A stretch of 64,000 nucleotides of DNA from Oncomelania hupensis (Eukaryota > Mollusca > Gastropoda > Littorinimorpha > Pomatiopsidae). The stretch covers positions 28,325,763-28,389,762 of the forward strand of contig CM072522.1 of the NCBI GenBank assembly GCA_036898135.1, in the 5' to 3' direction. The position numbers and the translations under genes are program-made. Below the pieces are notes generated by a model. The model saw nothing but the letters and a program-made list of their open reading frames with translations. It was not told the origin of the DNA and did no database searches. The first letter of the stretch is position 1. Each line of letters starts with the position of its first letter. Positions 1-9,905 of this stretch are shown piece by piece.

Positions 1-92
1 ACTGACCTATATATAGATACAACACTGACCTATATATAGATACAACACTGACCTATATATAGATACAACACTGACCTATATATAGATACAAC
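1..92. repeat. 23-bp tandem repeat, four copies
   Basis: Four perfect head-to-tail copies of a 23-bp unit beginning ACTGACCTATATATAG. On the minus strand the first unit reads as reverse-transcriptase coding sequence of the LINE that continues at 93-1085 (residues like VVSIYRSV). The array is therefore a local expansion of LINE coding DNA. Twenty-three is not a multiple of three, so the expansion breaks the frame. The array may extend left of the window. Confidence 0.9.
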
Positions 93-1085
93 AGCTTTCA
101 AGAATTTCCCATTTATGTTATTGTTATGCAACAAAATTTCAAACATGGGTTGATGCTATTCAGAATCAAAAGCCTTTCTCAGGTCCACAAAACAGGCATA
201 TAAGTGTCCTCATCTTTTCTTAAAACATCGTTCCATTATGGCATTTAAGGTGAAGATGTGATCGGTGGTAGAATACCCTTTCCTAAATCCAGCTTGCATT
301 TCTGAGATCTTGTTGTTTTTTCTCTACCCACCCCACTAGTCTTGTATTTAACACTGAAGTGTAACATTTACTGACTAGGCTCAGTAGCGATGCCCTTCTG
401 TAGTTATCTGTAACCCCCGTATCCCCCTTCTTAAAGATAAGCACTATAATGGCTTTAACCCAATCAGCTGGGTAAGTCCCGTTATCGAGCAACGAGTTAA
501 ACAGTTTTGTTAAAATTAACACGGTTGTCTCCTCTGACAGCTTTATCATTTCCGCTAAAATTTTATCTATGCCACATGCTTTGACTACTTTCAGCTTCTT
601 TACAGCTTATCTCACTTCTTTGCTATCGGCTTATTAAACTCAAAACAAATATCATTTTCATCAATTGAACCCATGCAGGCTGGTCTATCTGTTCTTCAAA
701 CGTTGCATCTTTTTCTAGAACAGTATTTCCATTGAATAATTTCTGGAAATGATCACACCACTCAGTGTCAGCAATATCTTCATTATTTCTGCTTCTCTTT
801 CCCCCTGACATTTTCTTTACTTCTCCCCAAAATAATTTTCCATGATGTTGCAGTGACGCTAAATATTCTGCTCTATTTCTTCCAAACTCTGTTTTCCTTT
901 TACTAATCAACGTTTTGACGTTTTTCCGAACTTCAACGTATAATTGTCTGTCTTGAGCCCGCTTTGTAAACCTGAATTTAGCTAATAAATGTCGGGCTAA
1001 CTGTTTCGATGTGGAGCAATTTCTGTCCCACCATAAGGCCAATTGCCGCGCGGCGCCGACTTTTACTCGCTTTGACATACACTTG
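93..1085 (-). pseudogene. LINE ORF2: linker and N-terminal reverse transcriptase, broken
   Basis: Positions 1085-623 (minus) encode about 150 residues typical of the segment between endonuclease and RT (basic linker, then LFWGEVKKMSGGKRS and a WCDHFQKLFNG motif). Positions 549-283 carry RT motifs (PADWVKAIIVLIFKKGDTG, DNYRRASLLS). After a stop, 300-160 gives QAGFRKGYSTTDHIF and a CFVDLRKAFDS motif, the RT region A with its catalytic aspartate. At least three disabling changes separate these blocks. In a living element this protein would prime reverse transcription at a nicked chromosomal site. The segment starts exactly at the CCGG insertion site of the foldback element. Confidence 0.85.
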
Positions 1086-1089
1086 CCGG
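1086..1089. repeat. Left target-site duplication CCGG of the foldback element
   Basis: CCGG lies immediately outside TGTAACGTGC at 1090. The same four bases follow GCACGTTACA at 5254-5257. One copy of CCGG is needed to keep the interrupted LINE ORF in frame, which supports a true 4-bp duplication. Confidence 0.8.
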
Positions 1090-1208
1090 TGTAACGTGCC
1101 GAAAGCGTCCCTGGCCCAATTTTACTCCCGGGAGTAAAACCAGGCCGTCCCAGATTTACTCCCGGGAGTTATTCTGGTCCTGGACCAGATTGACCCCCCA
1201 GCCTGTTC
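1090..1208 (+). repeat. Left terminal inverted repeat of the foldback element
   Basis: It starts TGTAACGTGCCGAAAGCG and contains two perfect 12-bp palindromes ACTCCCGGGAGT (1124-1135 and 1158-1169), followed by TTCTGGTCCTGGACCAGA. It matches the reverse complement of 5151-5253 nearly base for base, except for a 16-bp extra stretch at 1108-1123. Confidence 0.85.
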
Positions 1209-1417
1209 CAAAATCACTCTCTGGGGAATGAAGATTACATAGGAACAATTGATGTTATGCACTCTACTGTGTTCCAGATCAGCCTCCCGGGAGTTAGTTT
1301 GGCGCACATTTTTCAGTACCAGAATGACTCCCGGGAGTTAAAGTGGGTCTGTCCTAAAACAGTCCCCCTTGCAACAGAGAGTAAATCTGGGACTGGCCCA
1401 GATGCACTCCCGGGAGT
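1124..1417. promoter_or_regulatory. Subterminal palindromes ACTCCCGGGAGT, left side
   Basis: Perfect copies lie at 1124-1135, 1158-1169, 1327-1338 and 1406-1417, with a degenerate copy near 1283. Three more lie near the right end (5133-5144, 5190-5201, 5224-5235). Clusters of a short palindrome near both ends are what transposase-binding sites look like. That function is inferred. Confidence 0.5.
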
Positions 1418-1570
1418 CATTCTGGGACAATTTTAGATGTGCCAAAACGGCCCCTGGGGGGCTAATCTAGAACCGATGAGAGTCAGATTGGGTCAGGCCC
1501 AGATTGGCCCCCTCTAGCCTATTAAAATGAGCAACTGAAGACTGCGTCAGTAATCTCATCAGACAAAATC

Positions 1571-2952
1571 ATGGGAGTAAAACGGGGACAAGACCAAAAC
1601 AGGTCCCCTAACAAAATGCATGTAAAATACAATGAAAGGGGAGTCAAATGGGGACAGGACCAAAACCGCCCCCCTATCCATCAGATGCAAAAAACACTGC
1701 ACAGGAGAGACAAACGGGGACAGGACCAAAACCGCCCCCCTACGCATCACATGCAGCTTACACTGAACCGGGGAGTCAAACGGGGACGGGACCAAAACAG
1801 CCCCCCCCCCCCTCCAACCCATCAGATGCAGCAAATACTGCATAGGGGAGTCACACAATTAGTTGTAACTACAAAACACTACCCAGGGGAGTCAAACGGG
1901 GACAGGACCAAAACCGCCCCCCCCTTACCCATCAGATGCAGAAAACACCGCACAGGGGAGTCCAACGGGGACAGGACCAAAACCGCCCTCCCCTAACCAT
2001 CACATGCAGCAAACACTGAACAGGGGAGTCAATCGGGGACAGGACAAAAACCTCCCCCCTCCCCCTACCCATCACATGCAGCAAGCACTACACAGGGGAG
2101 TCAAATAAGGACAGGACTAAAACCACCCCCCTACCCACCACATGCAGCAAACACTGCACAGGAAGTAAAACGTTCACAGGACCCCCCCCCTTACCCATCA
2201 AATGCAGCAAACACTGCACAGGGGAGTAAAACGGGGACAGTACCAAAACCGCCCCCCCCCTCCCTATCACAAGAAACAAACAATACACAGGGGAGTCAAA
2301 CGTGGACAGGACCAAAACCGCCCCCTCGCCCCCTACCCATCATATGCAGCAAACACTGCACAGGGGAGTCAAACGGGGACAGGACCAAAACCGCCCCCCT
2401 ACCCACCACATGCAGCGAACACTGAACAGGGGAGTCAAACGGGGACGGGACCAAATCCGCCCCTCCTACACAATTAGTTGTAAATACAAAACACTGCCCA
2501 GGGGAGTCAAACGGGGACAGGACCAAAACCGCCCCCCCCCTACCCATCAGATGCAGAAAACACTGCACAGGGGAGTCAAACGGGGACAGGACCAAAACCG
2601 CCCCCCCCCCCTAACCATCACATGCAGCAAACACGGCACAGGGAAGTAAAACGGGGACAGGACCAAAACCGCCCCCCTCCCCCTACTCATCACATGCAGC
2701 AAACACTACACAGGGGAGTCAAACGGGGACAGGACTAAAACCGCCCTCCTACCCCCCACATGCAGCAAACACTGAACAGAAGAGTCAAACGGGGACAGGA
2801 CCAAAACCGCCCCCCCCACTCCCTTACCCATAAGATGCAGATAACACTGCAAAGGGGAGTCAAACGGGGACAGGACCAAAAACGCCCCCACCCTACCCAT
2901 CACATGCAGCAAACACTGCACAGGAAGTAAAAGGGGCACAGGACCAACCCCC
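1571..2952 (+). repeat. Minisatellite array, left arm (forward units)
   Basis: About 20 imperfect units of 65-75 bp. Each has a core GGGGAGTCAAACGGGG, then ACAGGACCAAAACCGCC, a variable C-run, and a spacer like CATCACATGCAGCAAACACT. Some units instead carry a spacer with ACAATTAGTTGTAACTAC. C-run length differs from unit to unit. Confidence 0.9.
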
Positions 2953-5010
2953 CATAGACTGTTTTCTGCATCTGATGTGTAAGGGGGGCGGTTTTGGTCC
3001 TGTCCCCATTTGACTCCCCTGTGCAGTGTTTTGTAGTTACAACTAATTGTGTAGGAGGGGCGGTTTTGGTCCTGTACCCCTTCAACTCCCCTGTGTAGTG
3101 TTTGCTTCTTCGGATGAATAGGAGGGGGGGGGGGGCGGTTTTGGTCCTGTCCCCGTTTGACTCCCCTATGCAGTGTTTTCTGAACCTGATGTGTAAGAGG
3201 GGCGGTTTTGGTCCTGTCCTCATTTGAGTCCCCTGTGCAGCGTTTTGTAGTTACAATTATTTGTGTAGGTGGGGAGGTTTTGGTTCTCTCCCCGTTTGAC
3301 TCCACCGTGCAGTGTTTGCTTCTTCTGATGAATAGGGTGGGGGGGGGGGGCGGTTTTGGTGTCCCCGTTTGACTCCCCTATGCAGTGTTTTCTGCAACTG
3401 ATGTGTAATGGGGGGGGGGGGGATTTGGTCCTGTCACCGTTTGACTCCCCTATGCAGTGTTTTCTGCATCTGATGTGGAAGGGGGGCGTTTTTGGCCCTG
3501 TCCCAGTTTAACTCCCTCGTGCAGTGTTTGATGCACCTGATTGGTAGGGGTCGGTTTTGGTCCTGTCCCCGTTTGACTCCCCTGTGCAGTGTTTTGTAGT
3601 TACAACTAATTGTGTAGGAGGGGCGGTTTTGGTCCTGTACCCCTTCGACTCCCTTGTGTAGTGTTTGCTTCTTCTGATGAATGGGAGGGGGGGGGGCGGT
3701 TTTGGTCCTGTCCCCGTTTGACTCCCCTGTGCAGTGTTTTCTGCATCTGATGTGTAAGGGGGCGGTTTTGGTCCTGTCCCTGTTTGACTCATTTATGCAA
3801 TGTTTTCTGAATCTGATGTGTAAGGGGGGGGGGGGGAGGGGGGGACGGTTTTGGTCCTGTCCCCGTTTGACTCCTTTATGCCGTGTTTTCTGCATCTGAT
3901 GTGTAAGGGGGGGCGGTATTGGTCCTGTCTTCGTTTGACTCCCCTATGCAGTGTTATTCTGCGTCTGATATGTAAGAGGGACGGTTTGGGTTCTGTCCCC
4001 ATTTGACTCCCATGTGCAGCGTTTTGTAGTTACAACTAATTGTGTAGGAGGGGCGGTTTTGGTCCTGTCCCCGTTTGACTCCCCTGTACAGTGTTTGCTT
4101 CTTCTGATGAATATAGGGGTGGGCGGTTTTGGTCCTGTCCCCGTTTGACTCCCCTAGGCAGTGTTTTCTGCATCTGATGTGTAAGGGGGGCGGTTTTGGT
4201 CCTGTGCCCGTTTGACTCCCCTATGCAGTGTTTTCTGCATCTGATGTGTAAGGGGGGCGGTTTTTGGACCTGTCCTCGTTTGACTCCTCTGTGCAGCGTT
4301 TTGTATTACAACTAATTGTGTAGGTGGGGCGGTTTTGGTCCTGTCCCCGTTTGACTCCCTGGGCATTGTTTGCTTCTTCTGATGAATAGGTTAGGGGGGG
4401 GGGGGGGAGGCGGTTTTGGTCCTGTCCCCGTTTGACTCCCCTATGCAGTGTTTTCTGCAGCTGATGTGTAAGGGGTGGGGGGGCGGTTTTGGTCCTGTCC
4501 CTGTTTGGCTCCCCTGTGCAGTGTTTTCTGCATCTGATGTGTAAGGGGAGGGGGGGGGTTTGGTCCTGTCCCCGTTTGACTCCCCTATGCAGTGTTGTTT
4601 TGCATCTGATGTGTAATAAGGGGGGCGTGTTTTGGTCCTGTCCCCGTTCGACTCCCCTGTGTAGTGTTTGCTTCTTCTGATGAATAGGAGGGGAGGGGGG
4701 CAGTTTTGGTCCTGTCCCCGTTTGACTCCCCTATGCAGTGTGTTCTTCATCTGATGTGTAAGGGAGCGGTTTTAGTCTTTTCCCCGTTTGACTCCCTTAT
4801 GCAGTGTTTTCTGTATCTGATGTGTAAGGGGGGACGGTTTTGGTCCTCTCCCCGTTTGACTCCCCTATGCAGTGTTTTTTTGCATCTGATGTGTAAGGGG
4901 GGCGTTTTTGGTCCTGTCCCAGTTTAACTCCCTTGTGCAGTGTTTGATGCACCTGATCGGTAGGGGTCAGTTTTGGTCCTGTCGGTGTCCCCATTTGACT
5001 CCCCTACTTA
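2953..5010 (-). repeat. Minisatellite array, right arm (inverted units)
   Basis: The same units as the left arm, but as the reverse complement (GGTTTTGGTCCTGTCCCCG then TTTGACTCCCC), about 28 copies. The switch in orientation falls near 2953, where two half-units meet tail to tail. Both spacer variants of the left arm occur here too, so the arms share one history. Confidence 0.9.
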
Positions 5011-5150
5011 CGTTGATTAGCTGAGGGGGCGATGTTGGGCCTGTCCGTTCTTAACTCCCATAATAAAAACTAAGAATACATTGAAAAGACAAGAGAAGTT
5101 GGGGGTCTGTTTTGGTCCTGTGATCCAGTTTTACTCCCGGGAGTCATTCC

Positions 5151-5257
5151 TGAACAAGCTGGGGGTCAATCTGGTCCAGGACCAGAATAACTCCCGGGAG
5201 TAAATCTGGGACGGCCTGATTTTACTCCCGGGAGTCGCTTTCAGCACGTTACACCGG
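5151..5257 (-). repeat. Right terminal inverted repeat and CCGG duplication
   Basis: The reverse complement starts TGTAACGTGCTGAAAGCG and continues through two ACTCCCGGGAGT palindromes and TTCTGGTCCTGGACCAGA, matching the left end. A third palindrome lies just inside it at 5133-5144. Positions 5254-5257 are the second CCGG of the target duplication. Confidence 0.85.
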
Positions 5258-6300
5258 CCTCGCTCAGTGCGCCCGTATACATTTCTAGCGCCGCTTCAAC
5301 ACTATGGTCTAACAGCGCTCTGGCTCTTTCACAAGTAGCTTGAATAGCTTCCGAATAAAATCTGCCTACAAATACATCTTCTTTGCTTTTATCCCAAATT
5401 GTTTTTGTAATCCATGTATCTCTTCTTATCCTAATAACCCTCTCGTCATTTTTTCTTTGAATATGAAAGGTCATAACCACTGGGAAATGAGGAGTCTATA
5501 AATGATTCCACACAGAAAGTTGAGATAAAATCTTTTGTATACAAATCTTTAGATACAACAAAATAGTCAACTACACTACCACCATTTGCACCCACAAAGG
5601 ACAATACATCATCAAAATCAAACTTACATAACCCATTCACAATCACACAATCAGTCATAGAACATAAATACAGCAAATTTCTTCCAAAAGCATTCACATC
5701 ATCAGATTTCCTCCCTTACACATTCCTTTCACTTTCATCATCATCAATTTCATTATCTCCATCCAGCCACAGATTGTCAACATCAAAAGACACAGCATTT
5801 CCACTTCCCGTTCTGGCATTTAAATCCCCACAGCTAATCAATGAGAAGTCATCAAATCTTTCATATAAATCAACCAAACATTGTTCTAAAACATCAATTC
5901 CATAGTCTTGATTAGTGATATTCCAGTAATTGCTATCATATGGATGCACATAAACACAAACCAAGAAAATATATTTTATCAAGCCTAAGAGATCCCTTTT
6001 CAACCTTAAAACAATCATATGGTCATACTGTACTACTACTTTTTCAACAAACTCAGAAATATCTTTTTTTAAATGAATACTACCACTCCTCCAGACCTCA
6101 TTCAATTTCCAGTGTCACTTAATTTGACAGCTTTACAACACAAAACATCATAGTCCTTAAAATATGCATTAGACATTTTTTTCATAGTCAACAAAAGTTT
6201 CATTTAGTGAGAAAATGTCCAAACAATTTAGTGCATGAACAACGTCTGAAATCTCCTGCTTATTCAGCCATCCTTCGCAATTCCAAGTACAAATTGAAAT
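5258..6300 (-). pseudogene. LINE ORF2 endonuclease (EEP) domain, broken
   Basis: The minus strand from about 6298 reads ISICTWNCEGWLNKQ, the usual apurinic-like endonuclease start, then LNETFVD, and in 6105-5716 the motif ISCGDLNARTG with the conserved Asp and Asn. The C-terminal part (5697-5446 and 5480-5258) leads to SEAG at the CCGG junction. Stops near 6170 and 6100 and frameshifts near 5700 and 5470 disable it. The family enzyme nicks target DNA to prime reverse transcription. Joined across the foldback site, the frame continues directly into the linker that starts at 1085. Confidence 0.8.
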
Positions 6301-6638
6301 GTTATTTGGGCCTTGGCCACACCCCTATCTGTTCCTGTCCCCCCTTCCCTTCCCCTCTCCCTCTCTTCTCTTGTCCATTGCCCCACTATCCTCCCCTATC
6401 TACCCCACCACCCCCTCTACCAAGCTGCTGCGTCTTGTTGCTGGGCAGTGTCCACTGTTGCAGGCTTGTCTGTCCCTTGTCACCACCACGCACAGGCCTT
6501 GTTTACTTTTAACACTTTTCTGGTCAGGCCTACTACTCAATGAAGCTGTGCGGGTCATCGTACGACTTATCGCGGGGCTTTCCCTACTGTAGCTTTTGTT
6601 GACACCACGTGCTGATATGGGGGATGCTGTCACGTCTG
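6301..6638. other. Inter-ORF stretch of the old LINE
   Basis: A pyrimidine-rich stretch (6330-6420) followed by sequence with no recognisable coding content. It lies between the ORF2 start and the left end of the THAP element, so it is probably the LINE's inter-ORF spacer. I see nothing else in it. Confidence 0.4.
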
Positions 6639-6734
6639 TTTAGCCAAAGAGCTTAATGATAGAAAGAGGGGGAACTTGGTACAGAACCGCGAGACGAAAG
6701 GTACGAGTTATGCTCCCTTGTCGACGTGCTGAAA

Positions 6735-6874
6735 ATGGCTCGTGGCAGAAAGTCAAAAGGCGACCGAGTGAAACAGGGCGGTGACTTTTGCACAGCCATC
6801 AATTGCCATAATGCCAGATACAAGAAAAGTTGTGTTGGCAAGTCCTTTTTCAAATTTCCAAGAGACAAAGAAAG
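6735..6874 (+). CDS. Candidate first exon with N-terminal half of a THAP domain
   Basis: ATG at 6735 opens a basic leader (MARGRKSKGDRVKQ) and then the start of a THAP zinc finger, FCTAINCHNARYKKS, with the first two cysteines, followed by SFFKFPRDKER, matching the usual F-x-F-P motif. The frame ends at AG|GTAAAT (donor at 6875), where an intron may begin. The second half of the domain (the W and C-x2-H-F) was not found in a matching exon downstream. THAP domains bind DNA site-specifically and in transposons recognise the element's own ends. Confidence 0.6.
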
Positions 6875-7121
6875 GTAAATTGCAATTAAAAAACTTCATT
6901 TTTTTGTGTTTATGTAGGCCTAAACTAAGACCGCTGCAGTGTTGTTAGTGTTAAAACAATCGGAGAGCGGCTTGAATGATTCATGTTATTCACAACTTTC
7001 CGACACCTCTCATAAAAACTCGTGGGTATCGCCATTATAAATCAAAACGAGGTTAGAGTGAAACCAAGTTCCGGTCTGACTTGTTTTGCTTTTCTCAAAG
7101 CATGATGCATGACTTTTAAAT

Positions 7122-7607
7122 ATGGCAAATTGCCGAAAACGACGATTGTTAGAGCCAGAAAACGAGTGGGATAAGTATAAAAACAGTGGAGGAAGTACAT
7201 GCTCAGTGAAAGGATGCAAAAACAATCGTAAAGGCCTGTATTTGTGGCGACTTCGGAGGTGCATTGATCACTACCCAATGGTTCATGGAGAGTGCGTGTG
7301 TCAGGAGCCCTACAAACTGCACACCCCTTCAAATAGTGACCAAATAAGAGAGTGGCTGTCAAAACTACATTTGAAACGTCCACCGAAGACAATTTTTGTC
7401 TGTTCCTTTCATTTTACTGACCGAGAGCCCACCATTCAAAATCCATCTCCCCAGCTGTTTCTTGGTTACGACAGCAAAGTGAAGATCGGCAGAAAGCCAC
7501 CACGAAAAAGCCAGTCGTCAGATGGAAGAGCTAGCGATACAACGATTAAAGAACAATCATCGACAGAAAGTGAAACAGGACCTGAAGACTCTTGTAGTTT
7601 TCCATAG
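7122..7607 (+). CDS. THAP-type zinc-finger protein, 161 aa
   Basis: This 161-residue ORF has the layout of a C2CH THAP domain: CSVKGC (about residues 27-32), a REWLSKL tryptophan (about 76-82), VCSFHFTDREPT (about 93-104) with the C-x2-H pair, and the terminal proline motif NPSPQLFLG. The central loop is longer than usual and has extra cysteines. The last 50 residues are a Ser/Thr-rich, low-complexity tail and there is no catalytic domain. ATG at 7122 is the first in frame. It lies inside the TIR element and could be a stand-alone DNA-binding or repressor protein; that role is inference. Confidence 0.6.
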   Translation: MANCRKRRLLEPENEWDKYKNSGGSTCSVKGCKNNRKGLYLWRLRRCIDHYPMVHGECVCQEPYKLHTPSNSDQIREWLSKLHLKRPPKTIFVCSFHFTDREPTIQNPSPQLFLGYDSKVKIGRKPPRKSQSSDGRASDTTIKEQSSTESETGPEDSCSFP

Positions 7608-8547
7608 CTTCGCCATCGCAACCTTCACAAAACACGAAGTATTTGACTATGTGAGGGTACGATACCGGTGGCCAGTGACACATGTTGTCTTCCCAATGTA
7701 AATTTGACTGTCACAACTGGGACTTCAAATCCATCAGGCATTCTCTGCTACACTTTCTCTTTTATGCTCCCACCAACGCTTTCTCATGTGATTCGACATA
7801 TTCTTGAATATTTGGAAATAACTCACTCAAAACACTCGGATAAACAATACGCGGAGAAAGAAACCGGAAGTATGTTTCACGGTAACGGAAAGAGTTACCC
7901 CTCTTACATGGGGGATTCCCGTTGGTGCATAGGATAGCAGAAAAGTGTGAATACCTATGTGCTAAATCCAAAACAGTTTGCTTGCTGACGTTTACGTTCA
8001 ACAGGTCGCTCACTGTTTACGTTATTGCTAGGTTGTTTGACTATATTTGTGCTTATATTTCAAAAGTAGATGTCAGATTGGCAGTTTGGCTTCGTCAACC
8101 TGCTTATCTTAACAAGTTAAATTAGACTAAGTCTGTTTTCTCCTCGTGATCAAATACTGTGCAAGATAACCCCTTACCGAGGCACAAAAATGGTCCTTGA
8201 TCTGTTGTAATCCCTTTTCGTTTGAGTGTAAACGGGAAAAAAATGTAATGTAGAAACTCAGTTCTTGTTCTGATCTGTGAATTTCTGCGCATTAGATCTA
8301 TATTGCGTGGAATGTTGTAGTCTAGGTTCTGATTGTTCTGTCTGATTAATTAATTATTTTCCATGAAGTGACTGATGTTATTAAGCCAGTGATGTGGGAG
8401 GTGAGAGGATTGGGGGGTAGGGGGACACCTGATATAAATTAAATTCACACTATTAGTGAAACATTCTATTATTGTGCTTTATTGTGATTAATTGATTGAA
8501 TGACAGAGCTCTCTCTTCCCCCAACCCCCCTCTCTCTCACTCTCTCA

Positions 8548-8604
<57 letters not shown>

Positions 8605-8989
8605 GATTACGGATTTAAACAGTTTCGGATAAATGAAACAGTCTGTCATGCATATGTTTATTTTAAAATATCTGTCGTTGATTAAAAAATAATAAATTCC
8701 AGGGCAGAAAACGAACCTATGACATACACACATAAGCAGCATAAAAGCACCTAATAAATGTCAATAAGTAAACATAAAAAAAGACAGCAGTAGCAGAATG
8801 TTAATAATAATGATGGTTAACAGTTTGGTTTTTGCAAACGTTGCCATAAAAATGTTCTTTTGCAATGGCATAGGCTCAATAAGTTACCACGCACAGACCA
8901 TTCATATAGCAGATGTAGAAGTATAGACAGCCCGAGCAAAGGGAAATAATCTGTGAGAGCGTCTCGCATTTTTGTATATGACACAATGG
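7608..8989. other. Non-coding remainder of the THAP element
   Basis: I recognise no protein domain on either strand. Contents are AT-rich sequence and the CT microsatellite at 8552-8602. Frames of 60-90 codons here show no family features. Confidence 0.4.
8552..8602. repeat. (CT)n microsatellite
   Basis: An uninterrupted CT dinucleotide run of about 50 bp, preceded by an imperfect CT-rich stretch from about 8528. Confidence 0.95.
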
Positions 8990-9028
8990 AAGTTCCCCCT
9001 CTTTCCGTAATAAGCTCTTTGGTTTAGC

Positions 9029-9809
9029 CTACTTCACTGCGCTGCCTTGCCGTGTCAAGTTCGGGTCGCGCAACACCCAAGTCATCCGCTCGCCTCGCGG
9101 CCGCTGGCAGTGCCAAAACGATGTCTCTCTCGCTTCGTCTTCTTGACTGTCGATTTCCGTGGATTCGGTTTCGTAGTAGTCACCGCAGTCAGTCCTGTCT
9201 CCTGACAGGGGTGGGAAGTCTGGCATCGGCATTGCAGAGGGGTTAAAGTGCCAATCGTCTGGGTCACCTTCCCGTCTGTCGAAGTTCCTATGTGTGTTGT
9301 TGTTGTTGTTGTTGTTGCCACTCGTCATCGTAGTCATAGCTGTGGGTTGCATGATCGTGTGTGTCCCTCTCCTCTGCAGCATCACAATCTCGTTAGTGTC
9401 TTTCCTGTAGGTGAACACGCCTTCTTTCCTAATCAGTTTATCGTATTTCAGCCTTTGCACTCTCACGTAGGACTCTACGTTTCTCGCGTACAGCTACAGA
9501 GAAATCTTCATTGATGAATACTTTCTGGAATTGTTCTTGAATCTTTAGAAATCGGGCTTTTGATAAAATTAGCATTTTGTGTTTGTATGACAAGAGCTTA
9601 GCAACAATAGTGTCTTCTTTTCCAGTTCTGTGTGCTCTTTCGATGACAATATCTTCTGAGATGCCTAGGCCTTTCTCAATCACCTCCCTCACTTTTCTTT
9701 CACATGAGTCCCAACTATCATTGCCAGAGTTTTTCTTAATGCCATAGAATACCGGATTGTTTCTTCGACTGTGATTTTCTAAAGTGTTACTCTTGTGGTA
9801 TGTGGTCAA
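9029..9809 (-). pseudogene. LINE ORF1 protein, RNA-binding core and C-terminal part, frameshifted
   Basis: The minus strand 9809-9438 encodes NPVFYGIKKNSGNDSWDS, then VIERAHRTGKEDTIVAKLL and FINEDFSVAVREKRRVL. This is the RRM-like and C-terminal domain arrangement of L1-type ORF1p (Transposase_22 family), an RNA chaperone that coats LINE RNA. A frameshift near 9450 moves the rest (RLKYDKLIRKEGVFTYRKD, then a low-complexity tail) to another frame ending at 9029. The N-terminal coiled-coil part is at 10741-10496, separated by an expanded 58-bp repeat array. Confidence 0.75.
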
Positions 9810-9905
9810 TCTGCACGTTTGTTGGTATTTTCTTCATGTAGGTCACAGACACTGGATTCTAGGTCAACTACTTTGCTTTCAGGTTTTCCTTTGTTTTCGT
9901 TGATT

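Larger units (their letters stand above)
1090..5253. mobile_element. 4.16-kb foldback DNA element with minisatellite arms (non-autonomous)
   Basis: The element is bounded by inverted ends TGTAACGTGC / GCACGTTACA, which extend into terminal inverted repeats of about 100-120 bp, and is flanked by a CCGG duplication. Inside, about 20 units of a 65-75-bp minisatellite run forward (1571-2952) and about 28 units run as the reverse complement (2953-5010), so most of the element can fold on itself. No real coding region is seen; long frames here only reflect the repeat lacking stops. It needs a transposase supplied elsewhere. The TG...CA ends and 4-bp duplication resemble DNA transposons that use a gypsy-integrase-like transposase (Ginger-type); this assignment is inference. 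Confidence 0.85.
6644..9022 (+). mobile_element. 2.38-kb TIR element carrying THAP coding segments
   Basis: Imperfect terminal inverted repeats of 33-34 bp (CCAAAGAGCTTAATGATAG at 6644 and the inverted CCAAAGAGCTTATTACGG ending at 9022, both running into GAAAGAGGGGGAACTT) are flanked by the same 5 bases, TTTAG (6639-6643 and 9023-9027). Two THAP-type zinc-finger coding segments lie inside. No DDE catalytic domain is visible in the remaining 1.4 kb, so the copy is probably non-autonomous or has lost its transposase exon. The superfamily is not settled; THAP domains occur in P, Kolobok and ISL2EU-type transposons, but a 5-bp duplication fits none of these exactly. Confidence 0.75.

Noticed and set aside
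1559..4994. Many 60-200-codon frames rich in GTGPKPPP, VLVLSPFDSP or RGVKRGQDQNRPP
   Set aside because: They are readings of the stop-poor minisatellite units of the foldback element, present on both strands and in several frames. Repeat length explains them; no protein family fits.
6207..6633. Overlapping Pro/Ser/Leu-rich frames
   Set aside because: Compositional frames in a pyrimidine-rich LINE spacer.
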